Assembly: GCA_963665085.2 (NCBI GenBank)
Contig: CAXXXS010000001.1
Coordinates: forward strand, 1,674,001 to 1,738,000
Origin: G963665085 sp963665085
GTDB lineage: Bacteria; Bacteroidota; Bacteroidia; Bacteroidales; JAAAOM01
Reading direction: 5' to 3'
DNA: 64,000 nucleotides
The notes below the pieces were generated by a model. That model worked only from the letters and a program-made list of their open reading frames with translations. It made no database searches and was not told the DNA's origin. Both the position numbers and the translations under genes were made by a program. This document shows positions 1-8,477 of the stretch, one piece after another. Within the stretch, counting starts at the first letter, position 1; each line of letters starts with the position of its first letter.

Positions 1-277
1 CGATGTTTGCAAAACAGCCACTTACAATTACTCCTTCTCCAATTAATATACTTGCCAAACCATTGGCATTAGTACGTTTGATTTGAGTTTCCACATAAGC
101 CGGTGTAGCATCGACAGAGCCTTGCAGAATGCTTATTTGCATTCTCACATAACGATTCGTCACTAATTGGTCGCTGCTGTTGCGGATTACTCTCTGGTAA
201 CTAATTTTCAAAGGTGATTGAGAGAACACACTAGCTGTTATTAATACTGTGACTAGGATTGCAACTATTTTTTTCAT
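1..277 (-). CDS. Secreted lectin-type array protein, 5' part only
   Basis: The ATG lies at 277 on the minus strand and the frame stays open to the window edge, giving about 92 residues. It starts with a signal peptide (MKKIVAILVTVLIT, then a Phe-Ser-Gln cleavage region). It continues into the N-terminal domain seen in the five downstream paralogues: a SPLKISYQ motif, then NLV/QLV-type and MQISILQGS segments, then TNANGLASI. The stalk and head are beyond the edge. It differs from the family where usual GMQISI is RMQISI and the Gly-Ser of SGSFA is Gly-Cys. It shows that the array continues to the left. Function is inferred from the paralogues: a cell-surface adhesin or binding fibre. Confidence 0.8.
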   Translation of the reverse strand, partial: MKKIVAILVTVLITASVFSQSPLKISYQRVIRNSSDQLVTNRYVRMQISILQGSVDATPAYVETQIKRTNANGLASILIGEGVIVSGCFANI

Positions 278-461
278 GTTATTTTTTTTTTACTCCTTTT
301 AAGGTGTGATGTTCAGATGTTACTAAATGGCAGCAAATGCCACCAGGCAAGATTGGACGTTGCAAAAACAAACGCCCAACCGTTTTGATGTTTTGTTTAT
401 GCGTAAATACTTTAAGCATCAGGGGATTTTAATACATAATCCGGGTTTAACAGATAAATTG

Positions 462-1727
462 TTAAAAAGCACGAATAGCACGCACGTTGCATGGAAAAAA
501 CTTATTGCAGACGTCCTGTCTACGGACAATTTCTGAGAATTGTGTCCATGCGTTTTCTATGTAGTCCTCGGTAGAACTCCAGTAGGTGGCGTTTTCAAAA
601 CCATCAATCACATCCTTTTGCTTAGTTAATAAATTAAGCTCATATTTTGAAGGCAAGTACCAGTCTCCATAAATAACTCCATTAACTGTTACTGAATAAT
701 CGGCACAGACTTTCGCAGCAAAACTCCCTGTTTGGTCATCTGCCATTTGTGAGGCTATTATAATTGCCGTATTCATAGCCCCGGCATATATACCATCGCC
801 TGAAGAACCTATATATTTATGAGTCCCATTATACCATCGTACGTCACCTTGATCAGAAGTTGCTGCTATTAAACCATGCTGACCTGTTTCATCTAACCAG
901 AAAATGATACCTCCCTGGTAACTTTGTCCAATGGTAAGTGTTTTTTCATTTACTACATAAGGGCTTGCTGTGGTCCCGTCACCTGTTATGGTTATATTGG
1001 TGCCGGCGGTAACATTGGTTTCCGATCCGTCGGGTTCAGCAGGCGTATTAATAAGGTCTTCATAATCTTTGTCCCATGCACTAAAAACAGGATCCGTTTC
1101 AGCGGTGGTTTCGGTAGTAGGAAGTTTCACAAATCCGCCATTGCTTAAATAAATCGTATCATTACTTATGGTTAATGCCTGTAGCTCGTTAGTCACAGAA
1201 CCATCAACTTCTGAGGTTAAATAGCTTTGTAAATCGCTTATCTGGCTTTCTCGTATGGAAATGCCTGTGCTTTTATCCCATTCATTAAAAACAGGGTCGG
1301 TTTCGGTTATTGTACCGGTAATTGTTTCGGCTGTTTTTGCATGTAAAGCATAAGGAACGCTTAACAACTGGCTTGTTCCGATAATGGTATAGTTTGTTCC
1401 ACCTGTCGGGTCGGTTTCGGTTTTAACGAAATGCGGCCCTTCTTCCCAGTCGATGCTCGCAAAACTGCCCTCTGAAATTGTTCCTCCTCCAATTTCAACA
1501 CTCACCAATCCGTTTGCATTGGTATATACTGCATGGGTTTCAACATAAACCGGTGTACCATCAGCAGAGCCTTGCAGAATACTAATTTGCATAAATACAC
1601 CTTGGTCTGTAATTAATTGGTCGCTGCTGTTACGGATTACTGCCTGGTAGCTCATTTTTTCGGGTGATTGAGAGTACACACCAGCTGTTATTAATACTGT
1701 GGCTAAGATTGTAAATATTTTTCTCAT
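462..1727 (-). CDS. Secreted fibre protein with hypervariable DUF1566/Lcl-type lectin head (copy A)
   Basis: 421 aa. Residues 1-20 are a signal peptide. Residues 20-130 are a conserved N-terminal domain (EKMSYQAVIR, MQISILQGS, TNANGLVS, LLSVPYALHAKTAE). Residues 135-260 form a stalk with repeated ETDPVF segments, and a DUF1566/Lcl-like head follows from about 265 (GGIIFWLDETGQHGL, YGDWYLPS, TYWSSTE, final VRAIRAF). The 27 residues between STE and VRAIRAF are hypervariable and here contain two Cys. The Legionella Lcl C-terminal domain is a trimeric sugar-binding fold, so a trimeric surface adhesin is inferred. The gene sits 7 bp after a T9SS-sorted small protein, suggesting co-transcription. 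It has no T9SS domain of its own. Confidence 0.85.
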   Translation of the reverse strand: MRKIFTILATVLITAGVYSQSPEKMSYQAVIRNSSDQLITDQGVFMQISILQGSADGTPVYVETHAVYTNANGLVSVEIGGGTISEGSFASIDWEEGPHFVKTETDPTGGTNYTIIGTSQLLSVPYALHAKTAETITGTITETDPVFNEWDKSTGISIRESQISDLQSYLTSEVDGSVTNELQALTISNDTIYLSNGGFVKLPTTETTAETDPVFSAWDKDYEDLINTPAEPDGSETNVTAGTNITITGDGTTASPYVVNEKTLTIGQSYQGGIIFWLDETGQHGLIAATSDQGDVRWYNGTHKYIGSSGDGIYAGAMNTAIIIASQMADDQTGSFAAKVCADYSVTVNGVIYGDWYLPSKYELNLLTKQKDVIDGFENATYWSSTEDYIENAWTQFSEIVRRQDVCNKFFPCNVRAIRAF

Positions 1728-1734
1728 ACTATTT

Positions 1735-2223
1735 TTAGTTTTTAATGATTTTGAATTCTTTTAAGGATTGATTACCTGATATTACCTTAATAAAATAGGT
1801 TGATGGTATATAATCAGTCATATCTATTTGAGTATTGCTGCTAGTGAGCTTTTGGGTTTGCAAAAGTCTCCCATGAATATCAAATAGTTGAAACGATAAA
1901 TCTTTTGTGTTTTCCATTTCTACCGATAATTCCAGGTAATTGGTTACCGGGTTTGGATATGCTGCTATTTGTACCAGGCTTATGGCCGTGTTTTCTATTC
2001 CTGTAACCGTAAAAATCTCGCAGGGTTGTTGTACGCCTTGTGCAACAGAACCATTTGTTCCGGTGTTTGTGGTATAAATAACCTGTCCAACGGAGTAACT
2101 CACCGAACCTCCGCTGCCCGAAGCACTACTGCCTGTGGCGTTAACGCTTTCCTGTGCCTGTAAACTTGTTAGTGTAATTCCTAACAAAAGTATTGCACTT
2201 AATTTTAATCGTTTGTGTCTCAT
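1735..2223 (-). CDS. Small secreted protein with T9SS type A sorting domain (copy 1)
   Basis: 162 aa. It begins with a signal peptide (residues 1-23, ending LQAQ). A Gly/Ser-rich stretch follows (GSSASGSGGSVSYSVGQV), then NGSVAQGVQQPCEI. The C-terminal 75 residues are a typical type IX secretion sorting domain: AYPNPVTNYL, FDIHGRLLQTQ, STYFIKV and a lysine-rich end. Proteins with this domain are exported through the T9SS and anchored or released at the cell surface. It lies just 5' of lectin copy A with a 7-bp gap. A nearly identical gene precedes another lectin copy at 8478-8966. The pairing suggests the two products work together; the role of the small protein is unknown. Confidence 0.88.
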   Translation of the reverse strand: MRHKRLKLSAILLLGITLTSLQAQESVNATGSSASGSGGSVSYSVGQVIYTTNTGTNGSVAQGVQQPCEIFTVTGIENTAISLVQIAAYPNPVTNYLELSVEMENTKDLSFQLFDIHGRLLQTQKLTSSNTQIDMTDYIPSTYFIKVISGNQSLKEFKIIKN

Positions 2224-2290
2224 TGGTGTTGTTATTTTTAAAGGTTAATATTCATTTTAATTTTTCTGTTTTTATTCTTTTAATATAAAG

Positions 2291-3565
2291 TTAAAAAGCA
2301 CGAACAGCACGTACCCTGGCTGTTCTATCCTTCGAAAGGGAGTTCTTGCTATCATAGTGGAAGAGTTGCATCCATGCATCATATTTACTATCCTCGGTAG
2401 AACTCCAATACCAGCCTATGGCAAGATTGCTACCCCCGTTATCTCCTGCTGCGGAATTAATAGCTGCGCTATGGTTGTTCATTATCATCAACTCATATTT
2501 TGATGGTAGATACCAATCGCCATATGTTACGCCATTTTGACTAACACTATAATTAGCACATAAACCTGCTGCATAATTGGTTAAAGTCGCACCCTGGTTG
2601 GCTATTATTAATAGTGTGTTCATTTCACCAGCATAAACACCATCGCCCACTGCAGAAGTAGTTGTAGAACTACCATTATACCATTGTATGCTACTTCCTC
2701 CATCTTGGTCCTCTATGGCACATGCCAGACCGTGTTGTCCGGTTTCATCAACCCAAAATACGACACCACCTTGGGCAAAGTCGCCTACAGAATAGGTAGT
2801 AACTGTTGGAATATCGGCACGTATTTGGTTTTCGGTATCTTGTATAACAGTTGAAAGGGCCGCGTTTAAAGCTAAAAGGGAGTCTGAGATTTCTGTTCGC
2901 ACCTCTGCTCTTACCAAGCTACTATCGGCATCCCAAACAAGGTCGGTCTCGGTAGAAAGAAAACTGCTGACATCGGGAATTTCGCTTCGTACCCGGGCAA
3001 TAGAATCGCTTAATGCTGTTTTTGTTGCATAAGCGCTTAGATCCTGGTCGCCAGTATTTGTGCCGCTTAAGTTCCCCAGGTTGGTAATGTCAGTAGCTGT
3101 TATATTGGCTGCATCGCTTTCAGTAAAAACAGGATCGGTTTCTGTTATTGTTCCTGTAATTGTTTCGGCCGTTTTTGCATGCAAAGCATACGGTACGCTT
3201 AATAATTGACTTACACCTGTAATGGTGTAGCTTGTTTCGCCTGTCGGGTCGGTTTCGGTTTTTATAAAATAGGGGCCGTTTGCCCAGTCGATGGTTGCAA
3301 AACTACCGCTTACAATTGTTCCTGCTCCAATTTCAAAACTTACCAAACCGTTTGCATTGGTTGTAGGGGTTTGGATTTCCTCATAAACTGATGTGCCATC
3401 GGCAGTACCTTGCAAAATACTAATTTGCATGCCAATCGTTTGATTCGTAATCAGGTTATTACCTGTATCTCTGATGACTGCCTGGTAGCTTATTTTTTCA
3501 GGTGGTTGAGCGAACACGCTGGTTGTTATCCATACTGCGGCTATGATTATAAATATTTTTCTCAT
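2291..3565 (-). CDS. Secreted fibre protein with hypervariable lectin head (copy B)
   Basis: 424 aa, same plan as copy A: signal peptide (VWITTSVFAQ), N-terminal domain to about residue 130 ending in ALHAKTAE, stalk, and DUF1566/Lcl-like head from about 265. The stalk carries ATDITNLGNLSGTNTGDQDL, a phrase common in phage tail-fibre-like proteins. It is followed by a probable coiled coil (alternating DS/RAE/TEISDSL segments, about residues 185-255). The head has GGVVFWVDETGQHGLACAIE, YGDWYLPSKYEL and YWSSTE, and the last residues are VRAVRAF. Its variable 26 residues share little with the other copies apart from AW, F and K positions. The first 100 bp are identical to copy C, so recent duplication or gene conversion is likely. 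Confidence 0.87.
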   Translation of the reverse strand: MRKIFIIIAAVWITTSVFAQPPEKISYQAVIRDTGNNLITNQTIGMQISILQGTADGTSVYEEIQTPTTNANGLVSFEIGAGTIVSGSFATIDWANGPYFIKTETDPTGETSYTITGVSQLLSVPYALHAKTAETITGTITETDPVFTESDAANITATDITNLGNLSGTNTGDQDLSAYATKTALSDSIARVRSEIPDVSSFLSTETDLVWDADSSLVRAEVRTEISDSLLALNAALSTVIQDTENQIRADIPTVTTYSVGDFAQGGVVFWVDETGQHGLACAIEDQDGGSSIQWYNGSSTTTSAVGDGVYAGEMNTLLIIANQGATLTNYAAGLCANYSVSQNGVTYGDWYLPSKYELMIMNNHSAAINSAAGDNGGSNLAIGWYWSSTEDSKYDAWMQLFHYDSKNSLSKDRTARVRAVRAF

Positions 3566-3678
3566 GATACCTTAATTTTTAATATTTTAAGTTTGTTCTT
3601 GTTCCAATCGGGTAGTTTTATTGGGATTTTACCTCCTAAATCACTCATCCCGAAGCATCGCGATACGTTAATAAATAG
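3566..3678. repeat. Duplicated intergenic spacer, copy 1
   Basis: The spacer 5' of copy B closely matches the one 5' of copy C at 5224-5339. Shared blocks include a TTGTTCTTGTTCCAATC run, GTTTTATTGGGATTT and TAAATCACTCATCCC. Spacer and gene start were therefore copied together, supporting tandem duplication of complete units. Confidence 0.75.
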
Positions 3679-5223
3679 TTAAAAAGCACGAACTGCACGA
3701 ACACTAGCAGCGCTTTCCTTGTCGTCCTGATCCTGGTTACCATTACCGAAAAACTTCTCCAAAGCGTAGTCGCTATTGTACTCGACAGAACTCCAATAGT
3801 AGTAACTAGCAAAACTGCCAAATCCGTTTAAATGTAGGTTTTCATACATCAGATTAAGCTCTACCATTGTAGGTAGATACCAATCGATATAACTTCCAAT
3901 ACTATAATCTGAACAATATGTAAATGCCGTTTCCCAAATTGAAATTGAACTTTGGTCTGTTATCGCTGCCACCATCCCGTGGCCTGAATTGTCAAAATCA
4001 AAAACAAGCCCACCGGCATAGCTGACACCGTAATATAAATTGGTAAATTGAACATCGTTGCTGTAAAAAGTACCAAATATGTTTTCTACTACCATACGTA
4101 CGTGGTACACAACACCTAAGGTTAAACCAGTAATGACTGCGGAGCTTACTGTTTCGCTGTTACTACTGCTTACAGGGCTTGCTGTGGCAGTTATGGTATT
4201 GCCATAGTTGGTGTCGATTCCGTATTCAAAAGCAATGGAGCTGGAGTAGCCATTAGCATTTATTACACCTGTAAATACCACACCGTTCTCGTCAATTTCC
4301 GGCAGAGTAGTATAGGCTGTTTTTAAAGCCGAAGGGTTTTGCCATTCGGGCACTCCCGAGGCATTTACACTAAGCAACTGTCCGGTTGTCCCGGCTGAAA
4401 CAGCAACCCAAGCTGTTCCGTTCCAATATTGCATATCGCCGGTTTGGGTGCCAGCAGGGACATTGGGTATATCGACACGTATTTGAGATGCGGTGTCTTG
4501 TATGATAGTTAAAAATTTAGCGTTTAAAGTTGATAGAGAGTCGGATATTTCTGTTTTTAATTCTGCTCTTACTACACTACTATCAGCAAGCCAAACCGGA
4601 TCAGTTTCAGTAGAAAGGAAACTATTTAAATCAGGTATTTCGCTGCGTAGTTTTGCTGTAGAATCGCTCAATGCTGTTTTTGTTGCAAAAGCGCCTAGAT
4701 CCTGGTCGCCAGTATTGGTGCCGCTTAAGTTCTTGAGGTTGGTAATGTCAGTAGCTGTTATATTGGCTGCATCGCTTTCAGTAAAAACAGGATCGGTTTC
4801 TGTTATTGTTCCTCTAATTGTTTCGGCCGTTTTTGCATGCAAAGCATACGGTACGCTTAATAATTGACTTACACCTGTAATGGTGTAACTTGTCCCTCCT
4901 GTTGGATCAGTTTCTGTTTTTATGAAATAAGTGCCGTTTGCCCATTCGATGGCAAAAAAATCGCCACTTACTGCGGTTCCTGCACCAATTTCAAAACTCA
5001 CCAAACCGTTTGCATTGGTTGTTGGTTTTTGGGTTTCGCTGTAAACGGTGGAGCCATTGGCTGTACCTTGCAGGATGCTAATTTGCATACCAATCACCTG
5101 ATTCGTAACCAGGTTATTACTTGCATCTCTGATGACTGCCTGGTAGCTTATTTTTTCAGGTGGTTGAGCGAACACGCTGGTTGTTATCCATACTGCGGCT
5201 ATGATTATAAATATTTTTCTCAT
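3679..5223 (-). CDS. Secreted fibre protein with extra domain and hypervariable lectin head (copy C)
   Basis: 514 aa from the ATG at 5223. A longer frame reaches 5304, but the inner ATG matches the paralogues' signal peptide start (MRKIFIIIAAVW), so it is preferred. Domains: signal peptide, N-terminal domain to about 130, SGTNTGDQDL stalk and coiled coil to about 250, then a segment typical of fibre proteins (AGTQTGDMQYWNGTAW, GTTGQLLSV). A fibronectin-III-like domain (about 300-390; ALKTAYTTLPEIDENGVVF, ITGLTLGVVYHVRMVVEN) precedes a shortened DUF1566 head. The variable end follows YWSSVE and ends VRAVRAF. Two usually fixed residues differ: Thr to Val in SSTE, and Trp to Leu in the AW pair. 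It is the longest copy and the only one with the inserted domain. Confidence 0.85.
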   Translation of the reverse strand: MRKIFIIIAAVWITTSVFAQPPEKISYQAVIRDASNNLVTNQVIGMQISILQGTANGSTVYSETQKPTTNANGLVSFEIGAGTAVSGDFFAIEWANGTYFIKTETDPTGGTSYTITGVSQLLSVPYALHAKTAETIRGTITETDPVFTESDAANITATDITNLKNLSGTNTGDQDLGAFATKTALSDSTAKLRSEIPDLNSFLSTETDPVWLADSSVVRAELKTEISDSLSTLNAKFLTIIQDTASQIRVDIPNVPAGTQTGDMQYWNGTAWVAVSAGTTGQLLSVNASGVPEWQNPSALKTAYTTLPEIDENGVVFTGVINANGYSSSIAFEYGIDTNYGNTITATASPVSSSNSETVSSAVITGLTLGVVYHVRMVVENIFGTFYSNDVQFTNLYYGVSYAGGLVFDFDNSGHGMVAAITDQSSISIWETAFTYCSDYSIGSYIDWYLPTMVELNLMYENLHLNGFGSFASYYYWSSVEYNSDYALEKFFGNGNQDQDDKESAASVRAVRAF

Positions 5224-5339
5224 GATACCTTTTTTTGATATTTTAAATTTGTTCTTGTTCCAATCAGTTAGTTTTATTGGGATTTCACTTTCTAAATCAC
5301 TCATCCCAAAGTGTCGGAAAACATTAAATGGATTAATAG
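5224..5339. repeat. Duplicated intergenic spacer, copy 2
   Basis: Near-copy of 3566-3678 (shared TTGTTCTTGTTCCAATC, GTTTTATTGGGATTT and TAAATCACTCATCCC blocks) in the same place relative to the next lectin gene. It marks the repeated unit of the array. Confidence 0.75.
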
Positions 5340-5605
5340 TTAAAAAGCACGAACTGCACGAACCCTAAATGCGGCGCTCTTAAGGCTGGTGACCTGGGAG
5401 CCATCGGCGAAGGTCTGTAACCAAGCACTGTCGACACCGTACTCGGTAGAACTCCAATAGTAATAACTAGCAAAACTGTTACCTGAATTTGCTCCAGCTA
5501 TTGCATCAATGGTTGCTTTGTTGGTGTACATCAGGTTTAATTCATAATTTGATGGTAAATACCAATCGCCATATGTTACGCCATTTTGCTCAACACTGTA
5601 ATTAA

Positions 5606-5611
5606 TACATA
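5606..5611. repeat. Target-site duplication, left copy (TACATA)
   Basis: TACATA occurs directly at both outer edges of the insertion (here and at 7462-7467). Flanking bases outside and inside differ between the two sides, so the duplication is at most 6 bp. Uninterrupted paralogues carry the corresponding CACATAAA sequence only once. Confidence 0.75.
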
Positions 5612-7461
5612 GTTCCTGCCCAGAAATCTGAAGTTGTTTGATATTCAATGTGTTATTGTTGATAACTAAGTTAAATCTTTACGGGGTTTTAGTTGCTTAA
5701 TTTAATTAAAATACAGATATTCAACTTATTAATTAATTTAGATTCGAGTATTTCGAGGCTACTTTTCAAACAGGTTAGAATATGAGAAAAAGATTCGAGC
5801 AAGAAATTACCATTGGGCGACTATTAATTCAGGACACAATAATTCCAACAAAAAAACGCAGTGGGGCATTACCAGGTTTATGTGCAGCGCTAAAAGAAAT
5901 ATTTATCAGTCCAAAATGGAACGAAAGAGTGTTTCAGGTGCTTGAGGATAAAATACTTTCAAGCAACAATAACATGGGGCGTCCTGGAATGAACCTTTGG
6001 CAAATATTTGTCCTTTCACAAGTCCGTCTTTGTCAAAATATTAGCTATGATGACCTGCATCATATTGCAAATTATGACAGTATGGTACGTCAGATTCTAG
6101 GTGTTGAAAGCGAGTTTGGCGCAGGGAAACAAGAGTTTGGTTACCAGAGCATTATTGATAATGTTGGGCTTTTGACCAATGAAACAGTACAAGAGCTTAA
6201 TACTATTATCGTAGAATTTGGACACGAAGTGTTTAAAAAAAAAGAGGTGGCAGCATTGTGCTTAAAAACTGATAGTTTTGTTGTAGAGAGCAATGTTCAT
6301 TTCCCAACCGACTATAATCTACTGTGGGACAGCGCCAGGAAAAGTATCGACATGGTTACCAAGTTACAGGATAAGCACAACCTACCGGGATGGCGAAAAA
6401 TAAAAAACTGGCGCAGCGACTTAAAAAATAAAATGCGGGCGTTAGGAAGGGCCAGTGCATCCGGAGGCAAAGGAAAAACTGATCGTATTAAGGAGTGCGC
6501 AAAAAATTACCTTGCTAAAGCTAAAGCCCTGTATGCAAAAATTGAAAAAGAGAAGGGGAACTTCCCCCAGGCCGATATAATCGATACTATAATATTTATG
6601 GAGCTTGAACGGTTTATGGAGTTACTGCAAAAACACATAAGCTTGGTTGAGAGACGAATAATAAAAGGGGAAGAAATCCCACATGAAGAAAAGATGTTCT
6701 CCATCTTCGAGCAGTATACCGAATGGGTTACCAAAGGGAAAATGCGCCCTAATGTTGAATTGGGTAAGAAAGTTGCCATTACTACTGACCAGTTTAACTT
6801 AATTGTCGATTACCATATTATGGATCACGAATCTGACTCAGAAATAGTTTCTGGGTTGGCGGAACGCATATTAACTAGTTACCAGGTAAAAAGCTGGAGC
6901 TTCGACAAAGGTTTTTGGAACAAAACAAATAAAAACCTATTATCAGAGAGTGTTGAAACACTGGTTCTTCCTAAAAAAGGAAAATGTAACAAACAAGAAT
7001 ACGAACAAGAACACCAACCTAAATTTATTCGTAACCGAAATAAACACAGCGCAGTTGAATCAAATATTAACGAACTGGAGCACAGAGGCTTAGATCGCTG
7101 TCCCGACAAGGGCTATGGGCATTTTAAAAGGTACATTGGCTTAGCCGTTTGTTCCTTCAATCTGAAAAAAATTGGGGAGCACATAATTTCCCAACAACGA
7201 CAGAAAATTGAAGATGCCCAAGTCAAGCAAGCTGCTTAATAAAACCGCATAAACATCTATTAATCTGCATTTAACAGGATACTTATGCGCTCTTACGAGC
7301 AAAAATATGCCTTTTCCGGTTGGTAGCTAACATTTTTCACAATAAATCTATATTTTTTGATACTGAAGAATATTTTGTGTGAAAGAAGCTATCAAAATAA
7401 ATTCCCAATTTGGGATTTTTTAGGCGACAATCTCAAAAAAAGCTACTTTTCTTGCCGGCAC
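5612..7461 (+). mobile_element. ISNCY-like insertion sequence, about 1,850 bp
   Basis: The boundaries come from comparing the split lectin gene with intact paralogues: homology stops at 5611 and resumes at 7462. The left end begins GTTCCTGCCCAGAAATCTG. The complement of the right end begins GTGCCGGCAAGAAAAGTAG. These form an imperfect terminal inverted repeat (shared GT.CC.GC and AGAAA positions). It holds one transposase gene on the plus strand, opposite to the lectin genes, with 170 bp before and 222 bp after it. The element appears complete. Confidence 0.85.
5782..7239 (+). CDS. ISNCY-family-like transposase
   Basis: 485 aa, full length. The N-terminus (MRKRFEQEITIGRL, then a KRSGALPGLCAALKEIF segment) and the MGRPGMNLWQIFVLSQVRL helix-turn-helix-like region match the ISNCY group as I know it. 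So do YDDLHHIANYDSMVRQILG and the catalytic-domain motif LKTDSFVVESNVHFPTDYNLLWD. The early Asp of a DDE triad is in the KTDSFVVE motif. A later Asp/Glu is expected around IVDYHIMDHESDSEI or the ESNINELEHRGLDRCPDKG region. It catalyses movement of the element at 5612-7461. Family assignment is from remembered motifs; transposase identity is secure. Confidence 0.85.
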   Translation: MRKRFEQEITIGRLLIQDTIIPTKKRSGALPGLCAALKEIFISPKWNERVFQVLEDKILSSNNNMGRPGMNLWQIFVLSQVRLCQNISYDDLHHIANYDSMVRQILGVESEFGAGKQEFGYQSIIDNVGLLTNETVQELNTIIVEFGHEVFKKKEVAALCLKTDSFVVESNVHFPTDYNLLWDSARKSIDMVTKLQDKHNLPGWRKIKNWRSDLKNKMRALGRASASGGKGKTDRIKECAKNYLAKAKALYAKIEKEKGNFPQADIIDTIIFMELERFMELLQKHISLVERRIIKGEEIPHEEKMFSIFEQYTEWVTKGKMRPNVELGKKVAITTDQFNLIVDYHIMDHESDSEIVSGLAERILTSYQVKSWSFDKGFWNKTNKNLLSESVETLVLPKKGKCNKQEYEQEHQPKFIRNRNKHSAVESNINELEHRGLDRCPDKGYGHFKRYIGLAVCSFNLKKIGEHIISQQRQKIEDAQVKQAA

Positions 7462-7467
7462 TACATA
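7462..7467. repeat. Target-site duplication, right copy (TACATA)
   Basis: Second copy of the 6-bp direct repeat flanking the insertion; see 5606-5611. Confidence 0.75.
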
Positions 7468-8477
7468 TACCTGCAGCATAATTGGATAAGTTAGCTCCCT
7501 GGTTAACAATTATTAATCGCGTATTCATGTCACCGGCATAAACACCATTGTCCTCTGCAGAAGTAGTTGTATAACTTCCATTATACCACTGTATGCCACT
7601 GCCTCCATCCAGATCTTCTATGGCACATGCCAGACCGTGTTGTCCGATTTCATCAACCCAAAATATGACACCACCTTGAGCAAAGTCGCCTACAGAATAG
7701 GTCTTAATTTTTGGGATATCTGTACGTATTTGACTAGCTGTGATTTCTAAGGCAGTTGAAATTGCTGCGTTTAAAGTTGATAGTGAGTCGGATATTTCTG
7801 TTCGTACTTCTGCTCGTACTACGCTGCTATCTGCATTCCAAACAGGATCGGTCTCGTATGAAAGTAAACTGCTTATACCGGGGATTTCGCTACTTACCCG
7901 GGCGATAGAATCGCTTAATGCTGCTTTTGTTGCTAAAGTGCTTAGATCCTGGTTGCCAGTATTGGTACCACTTAAATACCCGAGGTTAGTAATGTCGGTA
8001 GCTGTTATATTGGCTGCATTGCTTGCAGTATAAACAGGATCAGTTTCGGTTATTGTACCTGTAATTGTTTCGGCTGTTTTTGCATGTAAAGCATAAGGCA
8101 CACTTAACAACTGGCTTGTTGCGATAATGGTATAGCTTGTTCCGCCTGTTGGGTCAATCTCGGTTTTGAAAAAATACGACCCGTTTGCCCAGTCGATGGT
8201 TGCAAAACTGCCGCTTACGACTCCTCCAACACCAATTGCAATGCTTACCAATCCATTGGCATTGGTGGTTGGTGTTTGCATTTCCTCATAAACCGGTGTA
8301 CCATCAGCAGTACCTTTCAAGATGCTAATTTGCATGCCTATTGGTTGATTTTTTACAAGCTCGTTATTGCTATTTCGTATTATAGCCTGGTAGCTCATTT
8401 TTTCAGGAGATTGAGAAAACACAATTGTTGTTATCAATAATGCTGCTGCGAGGGTAAACATTATTCTCATAATATTA

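Larger units (their letters stand above)
5340..8470 (-). pseudogene. Lectin-head fibre gene (copy D) split by an insertion sequence
   Basis: The 5' part (8470 down to 7462) encodes a signal peptide, N-terminal domain, SGTNTGNQDL stalk, coiled coil and the first part of the head, up to NYAAGIC. The 3' part (5611 down to 5340) resumes at NYSVEQNGVTYGDWYLPS and runs to YWSSTEYGVDSAW and VRAVRAF. Joining them gives a protein of about 425 aa collinear with copies A and B. The insert is the ISNCY-like element at 5612-7461. Read separately, the 5' frame runs into the element and stops after SAGKKSSFF, and the 3' frame has no signal peptide. Neither fragment should be a working surface protein. Apart from the insert no frameshift was seen, so the insertion looks recent. 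Confidence 0.92.

Noticed and set aside
327..536. 69-codon plus-strand frame in front of lectin copy A
   Set aside because: It runs into the 3' end of the real minus-strand lectin gene, has no recognisable motif and no ribosome site; treated as chance.
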